The position numbers and the translations under genes were made by a program. 23,191 nt of DNA from Mikrocytos mackini (lineage: Eukaryota > Endomyxa > Ascetosporea > Mikrocytida > Mikrocytiidae). Where the stretch lies: contig JASNJN010000405.1 in the NCBI GenBank assembly GCA_030180075.1, forward strand, positions 1 through 23,191, read 5' to 3'. Below the pieces are notes generated by a model that worked only from the letters and a program-made list of their open reading frames with translations, was not told the DNA's origin and did not search any database. This document shows positions 1 through 9,112 of this stretch, in pieces (the stretch's first letter is position 1; every line of letters begins with the position of its first letter).

Positions 1-249
1 AACAGTGTAAATAAATGTTCATAATAAGTATATAAATAAAAAATTAATAAATATTTATTTTAATATTCTTGATTTAATGACTTCAAAATTCACTCCAATA
101 TAAACTATAGATTTCACGTTTCATTTCATAGTGTCTATTATCTGTTTTATATTGGAGTGAATTTTGAAGTCATTAAATCAAGAATATTAAAATAAATATT
201 TATTAATTTTTTATTTATATACTTATTATGAACATTTATTTACACTGTT
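1..249. repeat. Perfect 104-bp inverted repeat (fold-back) at the window start
   Basis: Bases 1-104 and 146-249 are exact reverse complements, separated by a 41-bp spacer (105-145). The arms are AT-rich with no ORF. The inner part of the arm (about 62-110) recurs in diverged form at 317-366, and the spacer recurs at 826-866, so the unit belongs to a local repeat family. The left arm starts at base 1, so the true outer limit is unknown. It could be a fold-back/MITE-like element, a recent inverted duplication, or a contig-end assembly artefact. Confidence 0.9.
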
Positions 250-316
250 TACAGATAGAAAAAATTATTTATAAAAACTATATAATTATTTAATTTTACA
301 CTACTTTATGTTATTG

Positions 317-480
317 TAATATTCTTGATTTATTTAATTCAAAATTCACTCCAATTTAAACTATAGAGAGGGGTGCGGATGGGGATGCGGCGATGACGCA
401 CCCTTACCAAATTATAGTGAGAATTTAAATTTTCGAGACCGGGGGCGGCGCAGACGCACCCCCTTACCAAATTATAAGTA
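317..480. repeat. Diverged repeat copy with two GC-rich islands
   Basis: Bases 317-366 resemble the inner arm of the inverted repeat at 62-110. Directly after comes a GC-rich block whose GGGTGCG (371-377) pairs with CGCACCC (397-403). A second GC-rich block follows at about 437-462. Both blocks end in the same word, GACGCACCC then TTACCAAATTATA (from 395 and from 453), so they are two copies of one short unit about 58 bp apart. No coding potential is seen. Their GC content stands out strongly from the surroundings. Confidence 0.6.
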
Positions 481-790
481 AAAATTCACAACAAAATAAG
501 TAAATAATTTTAAATATTCGATTTTTTTAATTAATCATTCTAAAGTTTGTTATCCTTTGGAATGCTACCGCTTCGCTCCTCCACGCAGAAAGTATTGACA
601 GGCGCTAAAAATATATAACCAATAAATTTTCACATAATAAGTTAATTTTAATAAACAAATCCTATAACACCACCCAGAAAAGCTTATTTTGTATAGTATT
701 AACCTTTGTTACTATATGATATCCATGTATACGCTCTATCAGACCATTCCTCGATCATTTTCTTTAAAGATCCTCGGATTTAATTTTTAT
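481..790. other. AT-rich spacer, nothing recognised
   Basis: About 310 bp of AT-rich DNA with no convincing ORF, RNA gene or repeat visible by eye. Confidence 0.5.
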
Positions 791-868
791 AGAGGGGTGC
801 GGCTGCGCCGCCCCCGTCAACTTTGATTTCACATTTCATTTCATAGTGTCTATTATCTGTTTTATAAT
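791..868. repeat. GC-rich island joined to a second copy of the palindrome spacer
   Basis: A GC-rich segment (791-825) contains the stem GCGGC-TGC-GCCGC. It is followed at 826-866 by a near-identical copy of the spacer of the first inverted repeat (about 111-150), with one visible substitution in the first 30 bases. In the first copy the sequence CTATAG runs straight into ATTTCAC; here the GC-rich segment lies between TATAG and ATTTCAC. This looks like an occupied versus an empty site. Confidence 0.6.
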
Positions 869-1367
869 GTTTCTCATACTTTCCCTTCAACATCTTATTC
901 GCATGTAATTTATTTTGTGGGTGTTTTATACTAGGTAAATTAAACACGCTCGTAGAACTCCATTGTAACCCAATACTAAGGCACACTCCTGACTTTCAAT
1001 TTAAGCCATTAATCTTTGTATAACTGTACTTCCATGGTTTCCCACTTGTGTAAGTATGAATATCTTCTGTTTCTAACTATATTAAGTCTTGTCTGGGCAA
1101 AGTATACATAGGTGTGGTCATTTATTGACCAATCTCACCCAACCGCGTATTTATGTGCCAATATCATTCAATAAGTTTGTGAATTTTGGCTGGGAGCGTG
1201 CTGTGTGTTATAAAATACTTATGTAGAACGAAAAAGAGTAAACTAGTTAAGTATGGAAAGGTTCCTGTTTTTTTCTTGATGTGAAGTTGTCTGTGTTGTT
1301 AAGAATTGGGCTGTTGTTATTTTGAAATTTTATTTTTTTTAGAAAATACGTGTAAATTTAACAAATA
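869..1367. other. Spacer left of the Tigger element, nothing recognised
   Basis: About 500 bp without a convincing ORF, RNA gene or repeat. Confidence 0.45.
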
Positions 1368-3299
1368 CAGTATAATTTTCGTTAACACATTAAACTGTGT
1401 TTTGAGTATTTCGGACTGCCTTATCAAAGGTGAGTGGCCTATCATCGTCATTTTCTAAGGACTCTACAAATATTACAAATCAAAATTATATACCGAAGTT
1501 TTATTTAATTTTTTGTTTTTTTAATTATATATTTACTTATATTATTCTTATTTGGATCCAAATTTTCATATTTAATTTTTAAATACTCCTTTTCCATTTT
1601 TCTAATTATTTCATTTTGCATTAAAACCTCCTTTGGTGTTAAAATATTCAACTTTTCAAACTTTTCCTTGTTTTCCCGACATTTAACAATCAAGTCTTTT
1701 AATTCTTCCAACTTGTTGTTATTAATATTTTGTATCAATTCCTTAACTTCCTCCTCAAGATATAGTTTGCTTTCTTTGTCGTTACTCTCTTCTTCTAAAA
1801 GTTTCTCATCGATGTCAATAAAATCATCGGTTGTATATTTTGATTTTCCATATAACTTTTCAATAGAAAGTAACAATTCTGTTATTATTTTCTTGTCTTG
1901 TTCATCGCCCATCACCAAATTTTCATCTACTCTATCTTTGTAATCATTTTCTTTTAACAAAGTTGTTTTACAGAAACAGTTTATAACGGATTCCTTTTTG
2001 ATAGATTTCCAACTCTTTATAATTAAGAATAGTGCTTCTTCCAGATTAGCCGATTTTACTTGATCATGATGTTCTAGATTATAAAACAGTTGTGAAATCA
2101 AATGCTTTCTATAATATGCCTTTACACTCCGGATAATTCCCATGTCTAACGGCTGTGTAAGAAATGTCGAGTTTGGCGGCAAAAATATAACTTCTATATT
2201 TATCAGCGTAGATGTATCGAATGTCTTGTGCGAAGGACAATTATCAATTAATAGAACTATTTTCTTATCAAGCTCTCTATCTACTCTAAACAAATAGTCC
2301 TTAAAAATAACTCCATCTACCCAAGCTTTTTTCTGTTTATACCAATGCACAAAGTTATTTGGATCAAAATAATTTCCAAATATTCTGGGTTTAAGTGATG
2401 TGTTTACTACAAGTGGTTTTCTTTTATCCGACCCATCTGCATTAACCATGAAGCCTATAGTAATTCTCTTTTTACTTTGTTTCTCGCCTTTAATTTCTCC
2501 TTTTGAAACTGTATAACTTGGTAATGCTTCATAAAATAAGGCTGTCTCATCGTAATTATAAATGGAGGAAACGTCGTACTTTGCTATCTTACCTCTGATT
2601 ACCATGAGATCGTCCTGAAAGTCGGAAATTTTAAAATCAGATGATTCACCACATTTCTTTTTACGTGTTAGACCCCATAGTTTCTTGAAATTAGTAACCC
2701 AGCCCAAAGAAAACTTGTGATTTTGTATGTTATGATCTGATGCAAAAGAAAGAGCTTTGCTTTGTATCACTAAGTCCGTGATTCCGATTTTTTGAACCTT
2801 TGGTTCCGTTATCCATAAGAACAGATCCTTTTTGAGATTATGGACGTTTATACATGCTTTTGATTTGAAGTTTGAATAGGGCTGTGCTTTCCAAAACTCT
2901 CGCTTTGCCCGAATTTTGAAGAAGGTGTCTTTACATATACCGACGTTTTTTTCCTGTTTTAAAGATACTAAAAACTCTGTCATTCCTATATCTCTATGAT
3001 CTTCTCTATGTTTGATCATTGCTTTCTTCTCTTGTACTGTATACCGTCGTCTCATTTTAAAATTCTAATTTAAATTTTTTTAGTAACACATTAACTTGGA
3101 CAAGAGCCATAACTAACAAAACACAGTCTTTGCTTTATTAATACACATACCAACATACTCAGGAAACCTTGGGGGTTACCGCCTTATTTTTCATCAGACA
3201 CCGAAATATATGTGGTGCAAAAACAGAATATTTTAGGGAAACTGCTGTGTTAACAGTGGTTAAAAAACTAAAAAAGGTGCCTTATACGAAGAACTACTG
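1368..3299 (-). mobile_element. pogo/Tigger-type DNA transposon, apparently full length
   Basis: The transposase gene is bounded by CAGTATAATTTTCGT at 1368 on the plus strand and by CAGTAGTTCTTCGT reading inward on the minus strand from 3299. Both ends are flanked by TA (1366-1367 and 3300-3301), the target dinucleotide duplicated by pogo/Tc1-mariner elements. The right end closely fits the general Tigger-type terminal pattern; the left end matches it only partly, so that boundary is less certain. The unit is about 1.93 kb, normal for the group, with short untranslated flanks around one ORF. Confidence 0.55.
1505..3055 (-). CDS. pogo/Tigger-family DDE transposase (CENP-B-like), intact
   Basis: This 516-aa protein should bind the element's ends in the nucleus and catalyse cut-and-paste transposition into TA. 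An N-terminal helix-turn-helix region (about residues 1-60) is followed by a CENP-B-type DNA-binding segment (about 70-135) and a DDE_1 catalytic core (about 160-350). The three catalytic aspartates are visible: D169 in YNYDETALF, D271 in LIDNCPSH, and D304 in QPLDMGIIRSVKAYYRK, the pogo-type third aspartate instead of glutamate. The region at about 415-500 is highly charged and probably coiled coil. The start is an ATG at 3055 and the stop is TAA; there is no internal stop or visible frameshift. It is the only large transposon ORF in the window without damage, so it may be recent or active. Confidence 0.9.
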   Translation of the reverse strand: MRRRYTVQEKKAMIKHREDHRDIGMTEFLVSLKQEKNVGICKDTFFKIRAKREFWKAQPYSNFKSKACINVHNLKKDLFLWITEPKVQKIGITDLVIQSKALSFASDHNIQNHKFSLGWVTNFKKLWGLTRKKKCGESSDFKISDFQDDLMVIRGKIAKYDVSSIYNYDETALFYEALPSYTVSKGEIKGEKQSKKRITIGFMVNADGSDKRKPLVVNTSLKPRIFGNYFDPNNFVHWYKQKKAWVDGVIFKDYLFRVDRELDKKIVLLIDNCPSHKTFDTSTLINIEVIFLPPNSTFLTQPLDMGIIRSVKAYYRKHLISQLFYNLEHHDQVKSANLEEALFLIIKSWKSIKKESVINCFCKTTLLKENDYKDRVDENLVMGDEQDKKIITELLLSIEKLYGKSKYTTDDFIDIDEKLLEEESNDKESKLYLEEEVKELIQNINNNKLEELKDLIVKCRENKEKFEKLNILTPKEVLMQNEIIRKMEKEYLKIKYENLDPNKNNISKYIIKKTKN

Positions 3300-3641
3300 T
3301 AGTTTAAAAATAATTTGGGCCGAAATAGACACGCCTTGATCATATTGACCCGAATGGTAGCCAAAGTGTTAAAACCCTCCATGGTCTTTCCTTCGTCGCT
3401 GCACGCGACAAAATTAAGCCAATGTTAAACCCTGTTTTCATCTATTTGCATGCTATGTAGCCTTGATTATTATTATTTTTCACTTGTTATTGCGAATTTC
3501 AAACTTTAAAAAATTTGCATCTTGGAGTTTGGAGCTTAAGCGGCGCCTATACAAATTGGTAAACATTACATCGTATTTTCGACCGATAACCCGAGTATCA
3601 AGCGTTTTATAGACAAATCGTTTGACACAAAACAAATTTAG
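3056..3641. other. Right flank of the Tigger element and intergenic region
   Basis: Bases 3056-3299 are the 5' untranslated end and terminal repeat of the Tigger element. Bases 3302-3641 lie upstream of the next ORF and hold no recognisable gene. A TTTTATAG stretch at about 3605-3612, roughly 30 bp before the ATG at 3642, could serve as a TATA-like element, but this is weak. Confidence 0.4.
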
Positions 3642-4808
3642 ATGGTTCAAAAGGTAAGAAAGAAAGGATACTTTAGTAACAGAAGAAGATTAAGAATTAT
3701 TGTTCTACTTATCGTAGTAGCTCTATGCTTTCTTATAACAGCTTTCATAGTTAAACTTGTTGATAACCAGCAAACAAAGACTTCTAAGTCCAGCCAGACT
3801 CCAACTCCAACTGCCGAAACGTGCAGCAATAACGAAAACGAAAACAAAAAGTACAGGAGCTTTGCGAATGACTTCGAGTCCAACCCAGAGAACAAAACTC
3901 GCGATCTCTTCGGAATTGCTTCAAAAATCAGTAAATCTTTGGATTTTGTTCTAATCAAAAAACTGTTTATAAATAGCACTGTATTAGAATTAAAATCCCC
4001 TCTAGACGAGAATACACAATCACAGGTCGAAACGGATGTTATAGAAGAGATGTTTGCCATAGTTAATTTGGAAACACTTCTGCACTATTGGGAATGGATG
4101 GGGATGTTAAACATCCGGGAAACTCAAATTCTGACCGAACCTGAACAAGTAAACCGCACGATAATCGTGGAGAAACAGCTAGTTCTTGAGTTGTGTGACT
4201 ATCATATGCGAATTATAGCACTGGGGGAGTTCCACGATGCTTATAAAATGGATTATGGTGACCAAGCTAAAAATATGGTGTTATTTCTTCACGTGCTCAC
4301 ATTCATGAACTCATTAGAAATAAGGCTATTTTCCCTTATCATTAGAACTAACATAGGGATTCATGATTTCAAAGAATGGCAGAGTGAAAAGAAAAACAAA
4401 CTTGTTTTGTTATTCTTGAACAAATTTCAACATATTGTATTGGGACTACCTTTATTTATGATATTCCATTTTATTGCCGAACTAAACACTAGAGAAATGA
4501 CAAAGGATGGCGAACAAAACTATGGACAATATAAGCCATTGCTAGAACGATTACTAAATGCTGATACATTTACAAAGGAACAAATGGATGTTATAAAAGG
4601 AAAATTTTACAAACTATTCAGCATCTTAGAAACACAAGAAATACAGGGCGATTTTACAGAAGATGAACATGATAAAATAGATGATGTTTATCAATTGTTA
4701 CAACCAGAGTTGAGAATTTTGCCTAAATCCAGAACCCAACCCGACCCGACCCGCCCCGCCTTCGGGTCGGGCAGGAAATTTGTAAAAAATTTTCTACCAA
4801 AAACTTAA
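3642..4808 (+). CDS. Hypothetical membrane-anchored protein with C-terminus altered by a repeat insertion
   Basis: I do not recognise this 388-aa protein. A lysine/arginine-rich N-terminus (residues 1-18) precedes a strong hydrophobic helix (about 19-39), suggesting a type II signal anchor with the bulk outside the cytosol. A Thr/Ser/Pro/Asn-rich linker (about 43-70) follows, then a predicted helical body with hydrophobic stretches near 212-235 and 254-280. N-x-S/T sites occur near residues 84, 111 and 171. From about residue 354 the reading frame lies inside a GC-hairpin repeat (4702-5081), so the last 35 or so residues, rich in Pro/Arg/Asp, come from the repeat and the native C-terminus is probably lost. 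It is the only candidate host gene in the window. A start at ATG 3642 after an A-rich leader is plausible. It could still be cargo of an unknown element. Confidence 0.6.
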   Translation: MVQKVRKKGYFSNRRRLRIIVLLIVVALCFLITAFIVKLVDNQQTKTSKSSQTPTPTAETCSNNENENKKYRSFANDFESNPENKTRDLFGIASKISKSLDFVLIKKLFINSTVLELKSPLDENTQSQVETDVIEEMFAIVNLETLLHYWEWMGMLNIRETQILTEPEQVNRTIIVEKQLVLELCDYHMRIIALGEFHDAYKMDYGDQAKNMVLFLHVLTFMNSLEIRLFSLIIRTNIGIHDFKEWQSEKKNKLVLLFLNKFQHIVLGLPLFMIFHFIAELNTREMTKDGEQNYGQYKPLLERLLNADTFTKEQMDVIKGKFYKLFSILETQEIQGDFTEDEHDKIDDVYQLLQPELRILPKSRTQPDPTRPAFGSGRKFVKNFLPKT

Positions 4809-5081
4809 TTCCCCAAATTTAATGATATTCAAAAATAACAAATCAAAGCTCAAAAATTATTTGTTTTAACTTGTTTTCATGTTAGAATCTAATATTAGAG
4901 TAAGTTAACTATTTAATAAATAAAATTAAGTAAATATCTAGCGTAAATGAGTAAAATTGTGCATATTTTTAAAAGTGCATCCATGTGAGAGTTTTTAGCG
5001 TTTTTTTGGCCTTCTTCCGCCCGAACCCGACCCGTTCGGGTCGGGTTCGGGCGGTCGGGTCGGAAATTCTCAACTCTGGTT
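4702..5081. mobile_element. Small inverted-repeat element with GC-rich hairpin ends (MITE-like)
   Basis: AACCAGAGTTGAGAATTT at 4702-4719 recurs inverted at 5064-5081. Just inside each end is a GC-rich hairpin: CCCGACCCG (4745-4753) with CGGGTCGGG (4763-4771), and a perfect 18-bp stem at 5017-5054. The middle (about 4780-5005) is AT-rich and non-coding. The whole is 380 bp with no transposase, as in a MITE. The left flank is the 388-aa gene and the right flank is a Ty3/gypsy RNase H, two unrelated sequences, and no target duplication is visible. It may therefore be one element at a rearrangement junction or two half-elements. Confidence 0.65.
5017..5054. repeat. Perfect GC-rich hairpin, 18-bp stem
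   Basis: Bases 5017-5034 and 5037-5054 are exact reverse complements separated by TT. The stem is built from CCCGAACCC/CCCGACCC words. It is extreme GC in an AT-rich genome and forms the inner part of one end of the MITE-like element. Confidence 0.9.
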
Positions 5082-7720
5082 TCAAGTTTTAGAATTAAGG
5101 AACTAGATTCTTTCTCATCAAAGTTCCGGGATAAAAAGTCGGCGCCAGAATTCGTCGCTCCCCTTACATGTTTCCATTCGATGTTAAACTCTGTTAATGC
5201 CAGTTTCCATCTTTGGGCACGTGAATTAGTCGCAGGTGCATCAAACGTTATATTCCTCGAGTCTGTGTTTACTATTATATTTGAACTATAAACAAGTGTC
5301 TTGAAATTAAGTAAGGATTTGTAAACAGCCAAAAGTTCTTTCTCTACAATGCTGTATTTCTTTTATGCATCGTTAAGTTTGCACGAATAGATTCTTATAA
5401 CTCTATCTCCTTGTATAAGTATCGCTCCAAGTCCATAATCGGAAGCGTCGGTGTGTAAAGAGAAAGGCTTTGTTAAATCTGGATGGTGTAATCGTTGTCC
5501 TTCAATTATTCTATCGTGAACTTGTTGTAAGGTATTAGAATCTTCTTTTGTCCACTTAAATCTTTTCCCTTTCAACTTTTCTGTAATGGGCGAAAGTAAA
5601 GTAGAAAGCCCTTTTATGTAAGGTCGGTACCAATTGATGTACCCTATTGCCTTCCTAAGTTTCCGCTTTGTGTCTGGTCTCGTGAGTATCTGCTTTCCTT
5701 GGAAATCATTCAGGTCCGGCCGAATTGAACCTTCTTCTATTATCTGGCCTAAGTATTTAACTTGATTTTCGCAAAAGTTACTCTTTGTATAGTTCACGCT
5801 TACTCCGTTTCCTTCTAGTCTTTTAAGTACTTTGTTTAAAACTTCTTTATGCGTAGTAAGGTCGCGCGTGAAAACTAAAATGTCGTCAAGATAGACATGT
5901 ACTCCTTCTATATCATGCAGTAAGTCATTCATAGTTCTTTGAAACATTCGTGGGGCTTCACAAAGGCCGAAGGGCATCCTTGTGTATTCATATTGTCCCC
6001 ATGGAAGTACGAAAATCGTCTTATGTTGATCTTCTTTCTTCATCCTAATTTGATGGAAGCCAGCATTTAAATCTAATTGGCTAAACACTCTTGAATCTTT
6101 TAGGTCCTGGAAAAGAGAATCCATAGTTGGAAGTGGATAGCTACCCTTTGATGTAATCTTGTTTAGATTGCGGAAGTCTACCACAAGGCGCAGATCGCCA
6201 TTCTTTTTCTTTATTCCGAACGCAGGTGAAACAATGTTAGATTGTAATTTCTTTATTATCCCTGCTGTAAGTAAGCGTTCAATTTCTTCTTTTACTGCTG
6301 GTATATCAGCATAAGGAATGGGGTAAGGTCGACAGCTAAGTGTTGTGTCTTTAATCAGAGGAATCTCCATCTCTGAACCCGGAATAGTCCCAAGAGTAGG
6401 GTTATTTCTTTTATATCTGTTTCTTAGAGTGTGGATGTCTTCTTTTATTTCCTCATCACTCGTTTGTACAATTAAGTTCTTTCCATCTATATAAGTATCA
6501 GGGTCTTTATCTTCTAGTTCGATCTCCTGAGTCTTTCTTGGAAGTTCTAATTCGCGTCCAGCTAAGCGAAGTGTTCTTTCCCTAAAGTCTATAGTCGCTT
6601 TCTCAGACTCTAAGAAGTGTAGTCCTAAGTTGAGTCCTACTGGTAAACCTTTAAGTATACAGGCAGTTACCGTTAATTCTATTCCTGGTAGTTGTTGGAG
6701 TTTTACTTTTAATTCTGCTTGATGCGTTACAGTCGCATGCTCTCCAGTAGCCACTTTAACTTTGAGTGGTTGTGTCCTCTTCTTATAATGTTCTTTGTCA
6801 ACTAAACTAGCGTTTACAAAGTTGTAGTCTGATCCTGTATCTATTTGGACCAAAGTTTTCTTTCCGTTTACTTCCGCTCTGAATTCTAAAGAGCTATCTG
6901 GTTCGCTTTGTTGTTGTTCAAGTACGGGGCTCTTGATAAACAAGTTTCGTTTATCCCGTGAGTCAGAATCATCTTTACTGTAGTTGTTACTTGGACCTCG
7001 GTGGAATTTCCGATCGTATCCATTGTTCCTTTTAAATGTGGGAATGTGTCTTCCACTGTTAAATCCTTTGTTGTGCTCGGATTTGAAACTCACCGGCTCT
7101 CTATAGTTAGGATTAAAATTGCGCTGTTGCCATGGTTTCGATTGTTCGTTTCTATTTCTCCATGGGCGCTCTTGTCTTCCGTGTCGTGAAGCGAAAGCAC
7201 GGGAACTGTCTTCTGGTTGGCGTCTAAAGCTTGTACGCTTATCTTCTTTCTTTTGGAATTGACTCTGTCTGCCTAGGCCGTGTCGTTCGAGTTCTATCTC
7301 GTCGGCGTCAATCTTATCGGCAATGTCTTCCAAAGTTGTTTCTTTAAGACTTATAGCGGTATACTTTTGTCGCGTCCTAAGTCCGCTTATGAAGATCTTC
7401 TTTACTTCCCTTTGAGTTATCTTGTCTTCGTCGCTGACACAACGGTTTGCTGCTTTCTCTAAACTCCTAATCTCTGCCACATACTCTGAAACGCTGTGGA
7501 ATGATGCAATGCTGAGCTTGTTGAGCTCTCCTTCGTAGAAGTCGAAGTCCATTGCTGGGTAAAAGAGTTTCTTTAATTTACTCAAACATCGTTCCAGTGC
7601 TGAATAAATCTCTGGTATCTTTGCCGCCAGTCCGAGCTTGACAGAAAGTCTGAGTACTGCTATACTGTGATCCTCATCCCAATTTTGTGCGAAGCTATTG
7701 AACTGAAAGTACGGCACCAC
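5082..7720 (-). pseudogene. gypsy-1: Ty3/gypsy Gag-Pol (Gag, protease, RT, partial RNase H), broken and truncated
   Basis: This is a fused Gag-Pol polyprotein. Residues about 1-150 are a retrotransposon Gag; 150-265 is a basic Arg/Asn-rich tail without a CCHC zinc knuckle. The aspartic protease is marked by DTGSD (D294), reverse transcriptase (about 465-645) by QLDLN (D550) and YLDD (610-613), and RNase H by HTDAS (D758). An in-frame TAA at 5360-5362 interrupts RNase H where gypsy-2 has a glutamine CAA; the same frame then continues with KEL, NTDS and ADFLSR motifs. At 5081 it meets the GC-hairpin element and there is no integrase. The open frame begins at a GTG (7720), just after a TGA at 7730-7732; an ATG at 7784 in another frame stays open for only nine codons, so the Gag N-terminus is probably also frameshifted. 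A dead copy of the same family as gypsy-2. Confidence 0.88.
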
Positions 7721-7784
7721 CCCAGGACATCATATCTTCTTCTCAGTTCGAGTCCTAGAACGGGGAGTTGAATCTTTGGGCCAT

Positions 7785-8940
7785 TGTAAGTTCCGTTGCT
7801 GGTAGAAAAGCTACAAAAGTTGGATGTGTCTAAAGAATCAGCTGATAGTAAGAGTCAGCGGGTCGTCTCTTTGTTTCTCTCTTCACACGTCTCTGAAATA
7901 GAAAAAGAAACGTCCCTTGACGTTGAATTCAACTTGTCATACCCGGGGTTCGTCTGCAGTGCTTGCAGATCGCAGAGGCGTTTGTTTGGAAAGTCCGCAT
8001 TTTGTATCATAAAATAAAATTGTAAAATATAAATTTCTATGATTATTATTCTGTTATATTTACTTATCATGATTCCCTGAAAGTTGGATGTTGCAACTTT
8101 GACTGTCAGTTAGCCGAAATTAGTTACAAAACACAAATGATCCCTTATCTAGGGTTTGTAAACTTCTTTTATTTTAAAGTGTTCTTTTGTAACTCTGACC
8201 CTTGCAAAAAGGGGCTTATTTTGAATAAGCTTTTCAAACGGCTTTTAGAGTCTTTCAATTCCCACATCTGTTGCCCTTATATAAATCCATGCGCCCCCTT
8301 TTCTTTTTAGGTGTATAGATACTCGGTCAGCGTCTTTTGGGTTAAGGACAAAAGTTTAGAAGTTAACTTTTTGTTTTTTTGAATAAACCTTTTATCGATC
8401 TGCCATGCCCTGGCTAACTGAATACCAGGCAAATGGACTTTAAATAGTGTTTTGAAGTGAGCTTGCCGTCTATAAACCTTCTCTGGGCCTGTATCACCCA
8501 GTCAGTTTTACGGCATTTTTCTTTGTTTCAAAAATATGCCCAGTGTCAATAATAGACTGAGTTTCAAAAATAAACCATGTTTCAAAAATAGCAATAGTCT
8601 GTTATAAATTACAAATGTTAGATTTGAAGGCTTATAAAAGTGTTTGTCCTAGTTGTATTTTGAAAAATACTTTGAGCCAGTATCATCTGAATACCTTCCG
8701 CTCTCCCCTTGTATATTAAGGCTCATGACCTTAGCGGTTTAGCTTTGGTGGGGTGGCTATCGTGTGAGACCCTGATGAGGTTCTAGCTCTCGTAGAAGCA
8801 TCCATCATACAGGACACGAGAAGAGACTGTGTTCTCAACATGCTAGCCGTTTAAGGCCTTTCGCTCAGCATCGACCCTGGCCCCTGTACGGTGGGGTCGT
8901 GGGGTTTACTGATATGCATGACCCTATGGGATTTTTCGAA
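7785..8940 (-). other. Probable gypsy-1 leader and 5' LTR region, limits unresolved
   Basis: There is no protein-coding potential in this 1.1-kb stretch upstream of gypsy-1 Gag. On the minus strand a TATATAA lies at 8277-8283, about 500 bases ahead of Gag, as expected for an LTR promoter. A short word, GTTTCAAAAATA, recurs three times between 8524 and 8590. A hairpin GCTTATT-TTG-AATAAGC lies at about 8216-8230. The segment 8740-8900 is more GC-rich and could fold (for example GACCC...GGGTC near 8874-8900). I could not identify matching LTR ends, a TG...CA pair or a primer-binding site, and the start does not match the gypsy-2 3' LTR. Bases 8941-9112 are plain AT-rich DNA. Confidence 0.4.
8277..8283 (-). 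promoter_or_regulatory. TATA-box-like sequence, minus strand
   Basis: TATATAA followed by GGGCAAC on the minus strand, positioned upstream of gypsy-1 Gag. It is consistent with an LTR promoter, but in DNA this AT-rich such a word also arises by chance. Confidence 0.35.
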
Positions 8941-9112
8941 AATTTAAATTTTTTATAAATCGCTGAAAACAAAATTGTTATTTTATGGAAGTGTCTATTT
9001 GCACACGATTTTGTTTGATCAAAATACATCATTTTTATAGATTTTGTAAATGAAGTGTCTTATATCATGAAACCATTGTTAACATTCGTTTTATTTTGGT
9101 TTGAAGGTGCCG

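Noticed and set aside
1-480. CRISPR-like array
   Set aside because: The repeats are inverted or irregularly spaced and few, with no uniform spacers and no cas genes; the context is eukaryotic.
8720-8805. Possible tRNA gene (a GGTTC-like T-arm near 8778)
   Set aside because: The T-loop lacks the conserved bases, the stem needs wobble pairs, and no matching acceptor stem or A box is found upstream.
7785-9112. 5' LTR of gypsy-2 left of MULE-1
   Set aside because: No TGTCACG start or other similarity to the 22817 LTR, and no plus-strand Gag start follows.
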